Below are positions 25,187 through 32,592 of a DNA stretch of 32,592 bases, piece after piece. Numbering within the stretch: the stretch's first letter is position 1; every line of letters starts with the position of its first letter. The position numbers were made by a program, and so were the translations under genes. The notes beneath the pieces are model-generated. The model ran no database searches, was not told where the DNA came from, and worked only from the letters and a program-made list of their open reading frames with translations. Origin of the DNA: Acetatifactor sp. (GTDB lineage: Bacteria > Bacillota > Clostridia > Lachnospirales > Lachnospiraceae); contig JAKSRX010000014.1 in NCBI GenBank assembly GCA_024403365.1, positions 1 to 32,592 of the forward strand, written 5' to 3'.

Positions 25187-25216
25187 GCAATACTCCTGCC
25201 ATAGGAGGTGTATTGC
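25187..25216 (+). promoter_or_regulatory. Hairpin sequestering the ribosome site of the 87-residue gene
   Basis: GCAATA (25187-25192) pairs with TATTGC (25211-25216), and CTCCT (25193-25197) with AGGAG (25203-25207), leaving a 5-base loop and a 3-base bulge (25208-25210). The AGGAGG ribosome site is inside the stem and the stem ends directly at the ATG. Formation in the mRNA would block initiation, so this looks like a translational switch. Confidence 0.65.
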
Positions 25217-25480
25217 ATGAAAAGAACAACGAGCCGCCCCTGTTCCCTCATTCCGGCAGCACTGCTTGCCGCCACCATGGGCTGGTGGGGCTTCTTCTGT
25301 CCGGAGTTCACCCTGACCCCGGACACGGTAAAGATCATTGAGACCACCGAACAGGATACAGGTACCCTCACGGAATACGGTGCCCGTCTCTATTTTGCTC
25401 TGCTGAAGGCAGACAAAAAAGACCTGCACATTAAGTGTAAGCTTTGGGAGGATCTCCTGCGCCTGAAGAATAAGGAGTAA
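25217..25480 (+). CDS. Unrecognised 87-residue protein, probably exported or membrane-anchored
   Basis: The frame has a strong AGGAGG site before ATG and lies 53 bases after the GntR gene and two bases before the DUF1934 gene. Residues 1-30 look like a signal peptide or anchor (MKRTTSRP, then LIPAALLAATMGWWGFF). The rest is hydrophilic and helical with a Lys-rich end and two cysteines (residues 9 and 31) in the first part. I do not recognise a family. Position suggests it is part of the same transcript as gntR and DUF1934. Confidence 0.65.
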   Translation: MKRTTSRPCSLIPAALLAATMGWWGFFCPEFTLTPDTVKIIETTEQDTGTLTEYGARLYFALLKADKKDLHIKCKLWEDLLRLKNKE

Positions 25481-25482
25481 CC

Positions 25483-25917
25483 ATGAACAAAGATGTGAAT
25501 ATTCTCATCATCGGCCGCCAGAAAGATGCCGAGGGGGAGGAAAGTAAGATCTCCACCAAGGTCCGCGGCGAGTATTATGAGAGAAACAATTCCATATATC
25601 TGCTCTACGATGAACAGGATCCCGACAACGGAGCTGTCACCAAAAACACTCTAAAGCTCACCGGATCCGTGATCGTACATACCAAAAAAGGCGCCACAGA
25701 GTCTCAGATGACCTTTGAAAGCGATACGCTTTCCACCACCCGATATACCACTCCTTTCGGCGTCTTTCTTTTAGAGATCCGCACCCGGTCCGTCACCGTA
25801 CTGATGGGTGAGGACGCCGGTACCCTGATCATTCAATATGAATTATATAACGATGGTGTCTTCCTCTCAGAGAATCGACTGACCATCAAAATAAAAAGTA
25901 TTTCCGAAAGCTCCTAA
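25483..25917 (+). CDS. DUF1934 protein (YwiB-like, calycin-type beta barrel)
   Basis: A 144-residue protein matching DUF1934: N-terminal MNKDVNILIIGRQ, then alternating strands with YYERNNSIYLLYDEQ, LKLTGSVIVHTKKGA, TPFGVFLLEI and a C-terminal IIQYELYNDG strand. The family includes B. subtilis YwiB, whose fold is lipocalin-like; its function is unknown. AAGGAG within the end of the previous gene selects the ATG at 25483, two bases after that gene's stop. Its stop codon overlaps the stop of the convergent SipL-like gene. A ligand-binding barrel of cytosolic location is the most that can be said. Confidence 0.9.
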   Translation: MNKDVNILIIGRQKDAEGEESKISTKVRGEYYERNNSIYLLYDEQDPDNGAVTKNTLKLTGSVIVHTKKGATESQMTFESDTLSTTRYTTPFGVFLLEIRTRSVTVLMGEDAGTLIIQYELYNDGVFLSENRLTIKIKSISESS

Positions 25918-25939
25918 TCTCTCACGATCAGGAGCTTTT
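25908..25939 (+). terminator. Terminator hairpin overlapping two convergent stop codons
   Basis: AAAGCTCCT (25908-25916) and AGGAGCTTT (25930-25938) form a 9-base-pair stem with a 13-base loop, followed by a short T-run on the plus strand (TTTT) and TTT on the minus strand. The stem contains the end of the DUF1934 gene and the last codons of the SipL-like gene, whose stop codons overlap at 25914-25917. It is therefore embedded in coding sequence and would serve both directions. Confidence 0.65.
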
Positions 25940-27458
25940 GTCCTGCTATAAGCTGATCTGTCTCCAGATGATTCAATTCTTTGATCCTTTCCACATGCAC
26001 GTAGTATTTTCGCCCGATAGTCCACAGACTGTCTCCCTCTTTTACCACATAGATCACCATGCCCGGAAGTTCGTTTCTGCCTGCAGTCTCCTTGCTCACC
26101 GCAGCCGCTGACAGGATCTGTAAGGGTTGGGTCCGGAAAAGGATCGTGGAAAAAGTAAGCACTGCCTTGACTTCCAGTTCTTCTCCGCCCATAGGGATGG
26201 TCTGTAACTGCTCCACTCTCGCTCTCACACTGCAAACATCCGTCTCCCGGATCCCCTGCACCTCCAGGGTATAACTGTAGGGGATCAGTTCCTCCAGAAA
26301 ACCATAGGGCTTCCCGTCGTCTCCGGTGATATACAGTGCCTTCACCTTCAAAAATCCTTTGAGCACTATCCCCTCCGGTCCAATGGTCTGACTCTCCCTG
26401 AGCACCTCCCCATGGCTGTACAACAGTTGCAGCATAGGGCCTTCCTTCACCGGCAGCTTATCGCTTACTTTGGTCTTGCCCGTCACCTTTTTGAACAGCT
26501 TGCGCAGGGGCTGTTCCGTATACTCCGTGCACACTTCATTTTCCACCCCGTACAGATCCGTGATCATCTCTACCTGCTGATCCTCATAGATGCGCACCGA
26601 CAGTTCCAGCACCAGATCCATGTTGATGCAGCGTTCCTCTCCGTCTTCATCCGGACGAACCATGATGCTCTTCTGTCCGATGGTGCAGGCGATGTCCGGG
26701 GTCATCCCTTCTTTGCAGCCGTGGCAGTCCATGGTTCCCGTCACCGGCACACTTGTCTCATAGGCGGTGATATTGTTTTTCTCCCCCGCACTTTCATACA
26801 GTGCAAAAAGATGCACCGCCCCGGACAGCATCAGTTTCTCCTCCATGGGACGGATATCCAATTCCTCCAGAGAGACTTCACTCCACAACAGTTTCTCGAT
26901 ATTCGGATAGGTACCCGGCAATGAGACCTCTTCCTTCAGGCGGAAAATATCATTCTTGCTGACTACCATCTGACACACATCCACCGGGACATACCGATAC
27001 TCCGGCTTCTCCTCCCCGGACACATCCACAGGCAGTTCCACATCATACAGGTCTTCCACTTCCGCAGTGATGGTCACCAAAGAATGCAGAGAAAGCTTTC
27101 TACTGTTGATGATCTCCACGCTCAGATCCTCCAGACAGGTCTCCACAGTGACGCAATCGGAAGAAGTCACTGCGTTCATATGCAACGTTTCCTTGAAGGG
27201 GATCTTCACCTCCAGCGGTACAAAGCAGCCACCGTTCTCCTCGGAATGATACAGGATCCTGACAAGCAGATCTCCCTCCACCGTTACCTGTTCGCTTCCC
27301 GGGCGGATCCCCGATAATACCACTTCTCCATCCGACAGAAGGATGGTGCTGACATCCGGTCTGCTGTCCGGCACATTCATATCTTCTCCCGGGGTAAACT
27401 GGATGCAGGCTGCGCTTCGCTGGGTGTCCATATGTATATTGTTCCTGATGATCTCCAC
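25914..27458 (-). CDS. sipL: SPOCS (DUF3794) and LysM domain protein, SipL-like spore envelope protein
   Basis: A 514-residue protein built of several SPOCS/DUF3794 beta domains (roughly 30-150, 170-290 and 310-455) and a C-terminal LysM domain (about 466-512: YVVKEGDSLWTIGRKYYV through LIVRD). This order and length match C. difficile SipL (about 520 residues), which binds the SpoIVA coat ATPase through its LysM and places the spore coat. The start is GTG at 27458, with GGAGG (27471-27467) eight bases before it; a longer frame to 27515 covers only an AT-rich leader. It begins 65 bases after pyrD on the same strand; a forespore- or mother-cell sigma promoter is expected there but I could not identify one. 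An AT-rich imperfect palindrome lies at 27473-27500. Confidence 0.85.
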   Translation of the reverse strand: MEIIRNNIHMDTQRSAACIQFTPGEDMNVPDSRPDVSTILLSDGEVVLSGIRPGSEQVTVEGDLLVRILYHSEENGGCFVPLEVKIPFKETLHMNAVTSSDCVTVETCLEDLSVEIINSRKLSLHSLVTITAEVEDLYDVELPVDVSGEEKPEYRYVPVDVCQMVVSKNDIFRLKEEVSLPGTYPNIEKLLWSEVSLEELDIRPMEEKLMLSGAVHLFALYESAGEKNNITAYETSVPVTGTMDCHGCKEGMTPDIACTIGQKSIMVRPDEDGEERCINMDLVLELSVRIYEDQQVEMITDLYGVENEVCTEYTEQPLRKLFKKVTGKTKVSDKLPVKEGPMLQLLYSHGEVLRESQTIGPEGIVLKGFLKVKALYITGDDGKPYGFLEELIPYSYTLEVQGIRETDVCSVRARVEQLQTIPMGGEELEVKAVLTFSTILFRTQPLQILSAAAVSKETAGRNELPGMVIYVVKEGDSLWTIGRKYYVHVERIKELNHLETDQLIAGQKLLIVRD

Positions 27459-27523
27459 AAAAAATACCTCCACATATATACTGCTATGAGTATATATATG
27501 AAGGTATCTCTTCATTCATTCCT

Positions 27524-28432
27524 TTATTCCTGGACAGCGCCGATGAGGTCGGTCACGTTCTCGATGCCGTACTGCTTCATGTACTTCTCAATGCCTTCCA
27601 CGATCTCAACGGTAGTGTAGGGATTTACGAAGTTCATAGCACCTACGCTGATAGCGCTGGCGCCTGCCAGCATGAACTCGATGGCATCCTCTGCGGTTGC
27701 GATACCACCCATACCGATGATGGGGATCTTTACAGCGTGGGAAGCCTGATATACCATGCGCACTGCGATGGGCTTGATAGCGGGTCCGCTCATACCGCCG
27801 GTCTTGTTGGCGATGGCGAACTTACGTCTGTGAACATCGATCTTCATACCGGTCAGAGTATTGATCAGGGAAAGTGCATCGGAGCCTGCTGCCTCTGCTG
27901 CCTTCGCCATCTCGGTGATGTCGGTGACATTGGGGCTCAGCTTCATAATGATAGGCTGCTTTGCACGCTTCTTGATCTCGGAAGTGATATTGTAAAGGGC
28001 ATCTGCCTTCTGGCCGAAAGCGATGGCACCTTCCTTTACATTAGGACAGGAAACATTGATCTCCAGCATGGATACTGCGGGCTCATCGCCGAGACGCTCT
28101 ACCACGTCCAGATAATCTTCTACGGACTTGCCGCAGACATTAACGATGATCTTGGTATCATACTGCTTCAGGAAAGGAATGTCTCTCTCCATGAAAACAT
28201 CGATGCCGGGGTTCTGCAGACCGATGGCATTGAGCATACCGCCGTATACTTCAGCCACACGGGGAGTGGGGTTGCCGGGCCAGGGCACATTTGCCACACC
28301 CTTGGTCACTACCGCACCCAGACGGTTCAGATCTACGAATTCAGAATATTCCATACCGGAGCCGAAGGTTCCGGATGCTGTCATAACAGGGTTCTTAAAG
28401 GTAACTCCTGCAAGAGTAACTTGTGTATTCAT
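27524..28432 (-). CDS. pyrD: Dihydroorotate dehydrogenase, class 1B catalytic subunit
   Basis: A 302-residue FMN barrel enzyme that oxidises dihydroorotate to orotate in UMP synthesis. The catalytic base Cys lies in INVSCPNVKEG, and KNPVMTASGTFG and GMGGIATAEDA are FMN/phosphate-binding stretches. Class 1B is set by Cys in place of Ser and by the adjacent PyrK gene, whose product passes electrons to NAD. It follows pyrK by 18 bases, so the two are translated from one mRNA. AGGCAGGGA precedes the ATG. Confidence 0.96.
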   Translation of the reverse strand: MNTQVTLAGVTFKNPVMTASGTFGSGMEYSEFVDLNRLGAVVTKGVANVPWPGNPTPRVAEVYGGMLNAIGLQNPGIDVFMERDIPFLKQYDTKIIVNVCGKSVEDYLDVVERLGDEPAVSMLEINVSCPNVKEGAIAFGQKADALYNITSEIKKRAKQPIIMKLSPNVTDITEMAKAAEAAGSDALSLINTLTGMKIDVHRRKFAIANKTGGMSGPAIKPIAVRMVYQASHAVKIPIIGMGGIATAEDAIEFMLAGASAISVGAMNFVNPYTTVEIVEGIEKYMKQYGIENVTDLIGAVQE

Positions 28433-28450
28433 ATGATGTCCCTGCCTTTC

Positions 28451-29221
28451 CTAAATGTTTACTGCTTCTGCATCGAAAACAGGTCCGTCGGTACAGATAC
28501 GCGCGTTGTTTACATGAGAATGATGGTCTACTTCCTTGGTCTTTACCACGCAGCCTAAGCAAGCGCCTACACCGCAGGCCATATGCTCCTCCAGGGAAAT
28601 ATATGCCTTGATGCCTTTCTCTGCCGCATATGCCTTGATGGCACGAAGCATGGGCATGGGACCGCAGGCATAGATCATATCTGCTTCCAAACCGTTCTCA
28701 CGGATCGCATCCATAACATTGCCCTTAGTGCCTACGCTGCCGTCCTCGGTAGCGATCACCACATCTGCATATTTCTCAAAATCTTCCTTCAGGAAAGTCT
28801 TGCTGTCACGATAACCTACAACTACCTTCTTGTCTGCCTGCATCTGCTTGGCAAGCTCTAAGATAGGAGGAACACCGATACCGCCGCCCATCAGGAATAC
28901 CTTCTTGCCGGCAGCTTCCTCATAAGGGAATCCGTTGCCCAGAGTACCCAGGATCGCGATGGAATCACCTGCGGTGTAGCCGGAGAATTCCTTGGTTCCC
29001 TGACCTGCCACACGGTACACGATACGCAGTGCGGTCTTGTCCTCTTTTACCTCACAGATACTGATAGGACGGGGAAGCAGGGTGCTTCTGTCCTTGGGAA
29101 ATACGGCGATAAACTGTCCGGGCTTCGCCTGAGCCGCCAGGGAAGTCTCGATCCACATATCGAAAATTGCGGGAGCGATCTCAACCTGTGAAAGTACTGT
29201 TGCTGTCTGTTTTTCTTTCAT
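28451..29221 (-). CDS. pyrK: Dihydroorotate dehydrogenase electron transfer subunit
   Basis: A 256-residue FAD and [2Fe-2S] protein that couples PyrD to NAD. FAD is bound near RPISICEV, NAD near GGGIGVPPILELA, and the cluster is carried by four cysteines in ACGVGACLGC (C-x4-C-x2-C) plus the Cys of ARICTDGPVF near the C-terminus. It lies between pyrC (33 bases upstream) and pyrD (18 bases downstream), giving a pyrC-pyrK-pyrD operon. Length and motifs are complete. Confidence 0.96.
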   Translation of the reverse strand: MKEKQTATVLSQVEIAPAIFDMWIETSLAAQAKPGQFIAVFPKDRSTLLPRPISICEVKEDKTALRIVYRVAGQGTKEFSGYTAGDSIAILGTLGNGFPYEEAAGKKVFLMGGGIGVPPILELAKQMQADKKVVVGYRDSKTFLKEDFEKYADVVIATEDGSVGTKGNVMDAIRENGLEADMIYACGPMPMLRAIKAYAAEKGIKAYISLEEHMACGVGACLGCVVKTKEVDHHSHVNNARICTDGPVFDAEAVNI

Positions 29222-29254
29222 GTCAGAAATCCTTTCTCAAATCTTTTCGTATCT

Positions 29255-30514
29255 TTAGAAAATCACTTTTCCTGCACAGATGGTTTTCTTTACCAGACCC
29301 TTCATGGTCCATCCGGTGAAGGGCGTGTTGGATGCCTTGGAAGCATACTCTCCTGCCACCCACTCTGCATCCCGGTCGATCAGGATCAGATCCGCGGGGC
29401 CGCCTTCCGCAAGATAACCGGCATCCAAATGGTACAGGTCTGCGGGATTGGTGCTCATCAGTGCAAGCAATTGCTTCATGGGAAAGCCCTGCTTGTCCAC
29501 CAGTTCCATAATGCCCAGGGAAAGGGCTGTCTCCAGTCCGATGATACCGCTGGGTGCCTGGGTGATATCCTTCGCCTTCTCCTCTGTGGTGTGAGGCGCG
29601 TGATCTGTAGCGATCATATCGATGGTGCCGTCTGCCAGACCCTTGATGATAGCCTGTCTGTCTGCCTCCTCACGAAGAGGGGGATTCATTTTGGCATAGG
29701 TACCATACTGAATGCATGCATCCTCGGTCAGTGTGAAATGATGCGGTGTTGCCTCCGCATGAATGTTGCTTCCCTTAGCCTTGGCCTGACGTACCAGTTC
29801 TACCGCTTCCTTGGTGCTGATGTGCTGGATGTCGATGTGTGCTCCGGTCTGAAGCGCGATCTGAAGGTCACGCTCCACCAGTGTGATCTCCGCCTCTCTG
29901 GGGGAACCGCCGATACCGTAGAAGGCACTTGCCTTGCCCCTGTTCACACCATTGTTGGTGATCAGTGCAGGATCCTCCTCGTGAAAACTGATGGGTAAGT
30001 CTAACTCCGCGCAGCGCTTCATAGCCTCTCTGACGATAGTTTCATCCATCAGGGGGATGCCGTCATCGGTAAAGCCTGCTGCACCCAGCGCTGCCAGTTC
30101 CTCCATGGGAACCAGTTCGCTGCCCTTGAGACCCATGGTCACATTGGCACAGGTGTAGATATGAATATCCGTCTGCTTACCGCGGTTCAAAACATACTGA
30201 AGTGTCTCTGCATTGTCCACTGCAGGCTTGGTGTTGGCCATCAATACCACGGTGGTGAAACCACCCTTTGCTGCTGCCTTTGCACCGGTGTCGATATCTT
30301 CCTTTGCGGTAAAGCCGGGTTCTCTGAAGTGAACATGTACATCCACCAGACCTGGAGAAACGATCATGCCCTCAGCGTCCAGGACCTCACAGCCTTCCGG
30401 TATTTCTATTTTTTCTGCGATCTTAACGATCCTGTCCCCATCTGTCAGGATATCGAAGACTCCTTCTCTGCCTGACTTGGGGTCGATCATATAACCATTT
30501 CGAATTAACAACAT
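29255..30514 (-). CDS. pyrC: Dihydroorotase, class I
   Basis: A 419-residue zinc amidohydrolase that cyclises carbamoyl-aspartate. Metal-binding residues are visible in DVHVHFREPG (about 57-66), His of HIDIQHISTKEA and Asp of ATDHAPHT. The class I length and absence of a truncated C-terminus favour an active enzyme. It is the first pyr gene; GAAAGGA precedes the ATG. The promoter 30-60 bases upstream is close to consensus. pyrB and carAB are not in the window. Confidence 0.96.
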   Translation of the reverse strand: MLLIRNGYMIDPKSGREGVFDILTDGDRIVKIAEKIEIPEGCEVLDAEGMIVSPGLVDVHVHFREPGFTAKEDIDTGAKAAAKGGFTTVVLMANTKPAVDNAETLQYVLNRGKQTDIHIYTCANVTMGLKGSELVPMEELAALGAAGFTDDGIPLMDETIVREAMKRCAELDLPISFHEEDPALITNNGVNRGKASAFYGIGGSPREAEITLVERDLQIALQTGAHIDIQHISTKEAVELVRQAKAKGSNIHAEATPHHFTLTEDACIQYGTYAKMNPPLREEADRQAIIKGLADGTIDMIATDHAPHTTEEKAKDITQAPSGIIGLETALSLGIMELVDKQGFPMKQLLALMSTNPADLYHLDAGYLAEGGPADLILIDRDAEWVAGEYASKASNTPFTGWTMKGLVKKTICAGKVIF

Positions 30515-30545
30515 TCTTTTGTTCCTTTCGTGCTGATCTTAGGTT

Positions 30546-30574
30546 ATGATAACATCTTTCACTGCATTTTTCAA
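30546..30574 (-). promoter_or_regulatory. Promoter of the pyrC-pyrK-pyrD operon
   Basis: On the minus strand TTGAAA (30574-30569), a 17-base spacer and TATCAT (30551-30546) match five of six bases at each box. The leader is only about 25 bases, too short for a PyrR-type attenuator. Confidence 0.8.
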
Positions 30575-30595
30575 GAAAAGCAAAGCCTCAAATCC

Positions 30596-31000
30596 CTATT
30601 CAAAGACCACACTTTTCTCCAGATCTTCCGTCTTCAGCACAATGTAGGGCCAGGACTGTCCGGCTTTCGGTTTTTCCCCGGGTTCCGGCCCCAAAAGCGT
30701 GGTCTGTACCACAATGGCGTTGTCGGACAGATACATTTTGTCTACCGCGATGCTGTAGCCGCCGGTCTTCTGCGTTCCATACCCCTCGCAGATATAGAGA
30801 ATCCCCTTATCGGAGAAGGTCAACTGAAAAGGTTCCGCCTTTTTCTCCTCCAACACGGTCTTCAGTTCTTCGGGGATCACTCCCTCCCCCAATACGGTAA
30901 AGGGAATATCCCTGATCTTCGCATACTCTCCTCCAATGGAGCATGCACTCAACAGAATCATACACGCCAGCAACGGAATCAGTCTCATCCATTTCTTCAT
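30596..31000 (-). CDS. PrcB_C-domain lipoprotein
   Basis: A 134-residue lipoprotein with lipobox LSAC (Cys20) after a short signal sequence. The C-terminal part (about 80-134) has the pattern of the PrcB C-terminal domain: GGYSIAVDKMYL, an IVVQTTLLGPEPGEKP stretch and WPYIVLKT. Proteins with this domain include a partner of a secreted protease complex in treponemes; here no protease gene is adjacent. I take the ATG at 31000 with AAAGGA upstream; an in-frame GTG directly before it is possible. It lies upstream of pyrC in the same direction with 81 bases between, but pyrC has its own promoter. Confidence 0.8.
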   Translation of the reverse strand: MKKWMRLIPLLACMILLSACSIGGEYAKIRDIPFTVLGEGVIPEELKTVLEEKKAEPFQLTFSDKGILYICEGYGTQKTGGYSIAVDKMYLSDNAIVVQTTLLGPEPGEKPKAGQSWPYIVLKTEDLEKSVVFE

Positions 31001-31046
31001 CACACAGCCATCCTTTCGGTATCTTTTTTCCTATGCAACAAACTAT

Positions 31047-31071
31047 GTGACAGAAAAGTGAAATATGTCAC
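31047..31071. repeat. Inverted repeat in a divergent intergenic region
   Basis: GTGACA (31047-31052) and TGTCAC (31066-31071) are perfect inverted arms with a 13-base AT-rich spacer, located between the divergent PrcB_C lipoprotein gene (start 31000) and the PlsC gene (start 31141). The layout suits a regulator binding site, but chance occurrence is possible. Confidence 0.45.
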
Positions 31072-31092
31072 TGTACCCATAGAATGAAAATG

Positions 31093-31101
31093 TGTTATAA
31101 T
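31093..31101 (+). promoter_or_regulatory. Extended -10 promoter of the PlsC-family gene
   Basis: TGTTATAAT, an extended -10 with a perfect TATAAT at 31096-31101, sits 39 bases before the start codon. No good -35 is visible, as is common for extended -10 promoters. Confidence 0.65.
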
Positions 31102-31140
31102 AAGCACAGTAAAATGATTTTTGAAATAACGAGGTAACAT

Positions 31141-31890
31141 ATGATTCGATTGATACTTGTAGCTATTTATCTGGTTCTCTACCTGATCCTGTCCCTGCCC
31201 TTCTGGCTGGTGCTGTGGATCATGGGTAAAAAGAACCCTGAACGAAAAGACCGTATCTCCAAAGCATTTGTAGGCTGGGGCTTCCGCTGCATCCAGCACC
31301 TGGCAGGCACCAAGCTGATCGTCAAGGGCACCGAGAACATCCCCACCGACACCGCTGTGCTTTATGTAGGAAATCACCGCAGTTTCTTCGATGTGGTGCT
31401 CTCCCTCTCCTATTTCCCATCCACCACGGGATATGTATCCAAGATCGAGACCAAGAAGGTTCCTATCCTGCGTCTCTGGATGAAGAATATCCACTGTCTC
31501 TTCTTAGACCGTCAGAACATCAAGGAAGGTCTGAAGACGATCCTGGAGGGCGTAGAGGAAGTCAAGAAGGGCATCAGCCTCTGTATCTTCCCGGAAGGCA
31601 CCAGAAACAAGGTAAACGACTCCTTCCTGCCTTTCCATGAAGGTAGCTTCAAGATCGCAGAAAAGGGCGGCGTACCTATCGTTCCCATGACTTTGGTCAA
31701 TACCGCTGCGATCCTCGAGGATCACTCCCCCTGGATCAAAAAAGCGACTGTTGTCATCGAGTTCGGCAAGCCTGTGGATATGAAGACCATGTCCCGAGAG
31801 GAAAAGAAAGAGATCGCCGCTACCGTGAAGGGCATCATCGAGGAGACCTACCAAAAGAACAAGGCGGAGTACTTCCCCGAATCCAAATAA
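31141..31890 (+). CDS. plsC: 1-acyl-sn-glycerol-3-phosphate acyltransferase
   Basis: A 249-residue membrane-associated acyltransferase that makes phosphatidic acid. Residues 5-30 form a hydrophobic N-terminal anchor. The catalytic HX4D is His79 to Asp84 (NHRSFFD) and the acceptor-binding motif is FPEGTRN (150-156), followed by a VPIVPMTLVNTA block. GAGGT precedes the ATG. It is a single gene with its own promoter and a terminator 14 bases after its stop. The family also contains acyltransferases acting on other lysolipids, so the substrate is by family majority. Confidence 0.92.
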   Translation: MIRLILVAIYLVLYLILSLPFWLVLWIMGKKNPERKDRISKAFVGWGFRCIQHLAGTKLIVKGTENIPTDTAVLYVGNHRSFFDVVLSLSYFPSTTGYVSKIETKKVPILRLWMKNIHCLFLDRQNIKEGLKTILEGVEEVKKGISLCIFPEGTRNKVNDSFLPFHEGSFKIAEKGGVPIVPMTLVNTAAILEDHSPWIKKATVVIEFGKPVDMKTMSREEKKEIAATVKGIIEETYQKNKAEYFPESK

Positions 31891-31904
31891 GACCACATAA
31901 GAAA

Positions 31905-31946
31905 AGCTGTTGGGCACTCGTAATGAGTATCCAACAGCTCTTTTTT
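31905..31946 (+). terminator. Bidirectional terminator between plsC and murF
   Basis: AGCTGTTGG (31905-31913) pairs with CCAACAGCT (31931-31939), with a second short stem ACTC/GAGT inside, and is followed by six T residues on the plus strand. On the minus strand it lies just past the murF stop and is followed by TTTT, so it can serve both genes. Confidence 0.88.
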
Positions 31947-32592
31947 ATTTTCTCAAATATTCTACGATCTTCGTAAACTGCATACCGTGGGAAGCTTTGA
32001 TCAGCACCGTGGAGCCGTCGGGAATATATTCCTCTCTGCTCTCCTCCAGCACCTGGAAAAATGCCTCCAAAGTAGGGAAATGTACGATCTGCGGGGTATG
32101 GCTTGCAAATTCGCAGGCCTCCTCATACATGTGGATGGAATTCTCACCGATGCAGATCAGACGATCCACCGGCTTTATAACCGCATATCTGCCCACGCCT
32201 GCATGCAATGCGTCACTGTTCTCTCCCAGTTCAAACATGTCTCCCAGGATCGCCACCTTCTCGGTATCAGCCAGAGAAAGCAGGTCCAATGCTGCCTGCA
32301 TGGAACCGGGGTTTGCATTATAGCAGTCATCGATCAGGGTATATTTCTCTTCACGGATCAGGTTGTTTCTGCCGCTGACAGGGGTGATCTTGGCGATACC
32401 CGCAGCGATCTCCTGGCTGGTAAGTCCGAACCGCTTTGCCACGCAGGCAGCCGCAGCCGCATTCAATACCATATGATTGCCGGGCAGGGGTACATTGACT
32501 TTCACCTTTTCTCCTGCGATGTTCAATGTGGCTTCACTGCCGAACAAGCCGTGACTGATGATCTCTTCTGCGAAGACTTCCTCCGCATCATT
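31945..32592 (-). CDS. murF: UDP-N-acetylmuramoyl-tripeptide--D-Ala-D-Ala ligase, C-terminal part
   Basis: The last 215 residues of a Mur ligase; the frame runs open to the window edge, so the ATP-binding N-terminal half lies outside. Visible landmarks are the PGNHMVLNAAAA helix of the central domain, SGRNNLI, the MurF-typical DDCYNANPGSM, LGDMFELGE and the C-terminal KASHGMQFTKIVE. The DCYNANP block separates MurF from MurC, MurD and MurE. It adds D-Ala-D-Ala to UDP-MurNAc-tripeptide in the cytosol. It ends in the terminator shared with plsC. Confidence 0.95.
   Translation of the reverse strand, partial: NDAEEVFAEEIISHGLFGSEATLNIAGEKVKVNVPLPGNHMVLNAAAAACVAKRFGLTSQEIAAGIAKITPVSGRNNLIREEKYTLIDDCYNANPGSMQAALDLLSLADTEKVAILGDMFELGENSDALHAGVGRYAVIKPVDRLICIGENSIHMYEEACEFASHTPQIVHFPTLEAFFQVLEESREEYIPDGSTVLIKASHGMQFTKIVEYLRK

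Noticed and set aside
27459-27523. Sporulation sigma E or K promoter before the SipL-like gene
   Set aside because: CATATA-like stretches occur in the AT-rich palindrome, but no pair of boxes with proper spacing could be matched, so I do not call it.
30515-30595. Possible PyrR-controlled attenuator for the pyr operon
   Set aside because: The predicted leader is about 25 bases with no terminator or anti-terminator arms.

Overview
The window is about 32.6 kb of moderate-GC chromosomal DNA (roughly 50% by eye) from an anaerobic, endospore-forming Clostridia member, most likely a gut Lachnospiraceae. The grounds are a SipL-like SPOCS/LysM spore protein, a class 1B PyrD/PyrK pair, a DUF1934 protein, Gram-positive style lipoproteins, strong Shine-Dalgarno sites and a catabolic/accessory gene set typical of the human colon. 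This placement is inference; no rRNA or other taxonomic marker lies in the window. Genes are packed tightly, no gap without a gene exceeds 300 bases, and I see no tRNA, rRNA, CRISPR array, insertion sequence or prophage.

Layout. (1) 122-3056, minus: a ferredoxin-like aldo/keto reductase followed by a GH2 beta-glucuronidase, ending in a terminator. (2) 3252-6458, plus: three overlapping genes, a VTC-type polyphosphate polymerase domain protein, a DUF4956 membrane protein and a Cthe_2159-like carbohydrate-binding lipoprotein, ending in a terminator. (3) 6509-12726, minus: an NCS2 purine permease and the three subunits of a molybdenum hydroxylase, interrupted by a GT-C-like polytopic membrane protein. 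(4) 12870-16003, minus: PH-like protein, NagA, YqeC (accessory factor of selenium-dependent molybdenum hydroxylases) and a cation diffusion facilitator. (5) 16027-22806, minus: extracytoplasmic trigger-factor-like lipoprotein, AsnS, a coiled-coil NlpC/P60 hydrolase, TrkA and TrkH. (6) 22969-25917, plus: a small membrane-anchored protein, IspE, an FCD-type GntR regulator, an 87-residue unknown and DUF1934. (7) 25914-31000, minus: PrcB_C lipoprotein, pyrC-pyrK-pyrD and the SipL-like gene. (8) 31141-31890, plus: PlsC acyltransferase; 31945-32592, minus: the C-terminal part of MurF.

How the parts fit. Blocks 3 and 4 together suggest uptake and hydroxylation of a purine-like heterocycle by a labile-selenium molybdenum enzyme, because YqeC is a marker of that enzyme class. 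Block 2 is the best candidate for a poorly understood system: a cytosolic polyphosphate-type polymerase domain, a membrane partner and a surface beta-helix lipoprotein that are translated as one coupled unit. Block 5 joins potassium uptake with peptidoglycan hydrolysis. Several start codons are abutted by RNA hairpins (NlpC/P60 gene, 87-residue gene), which points to translational control.
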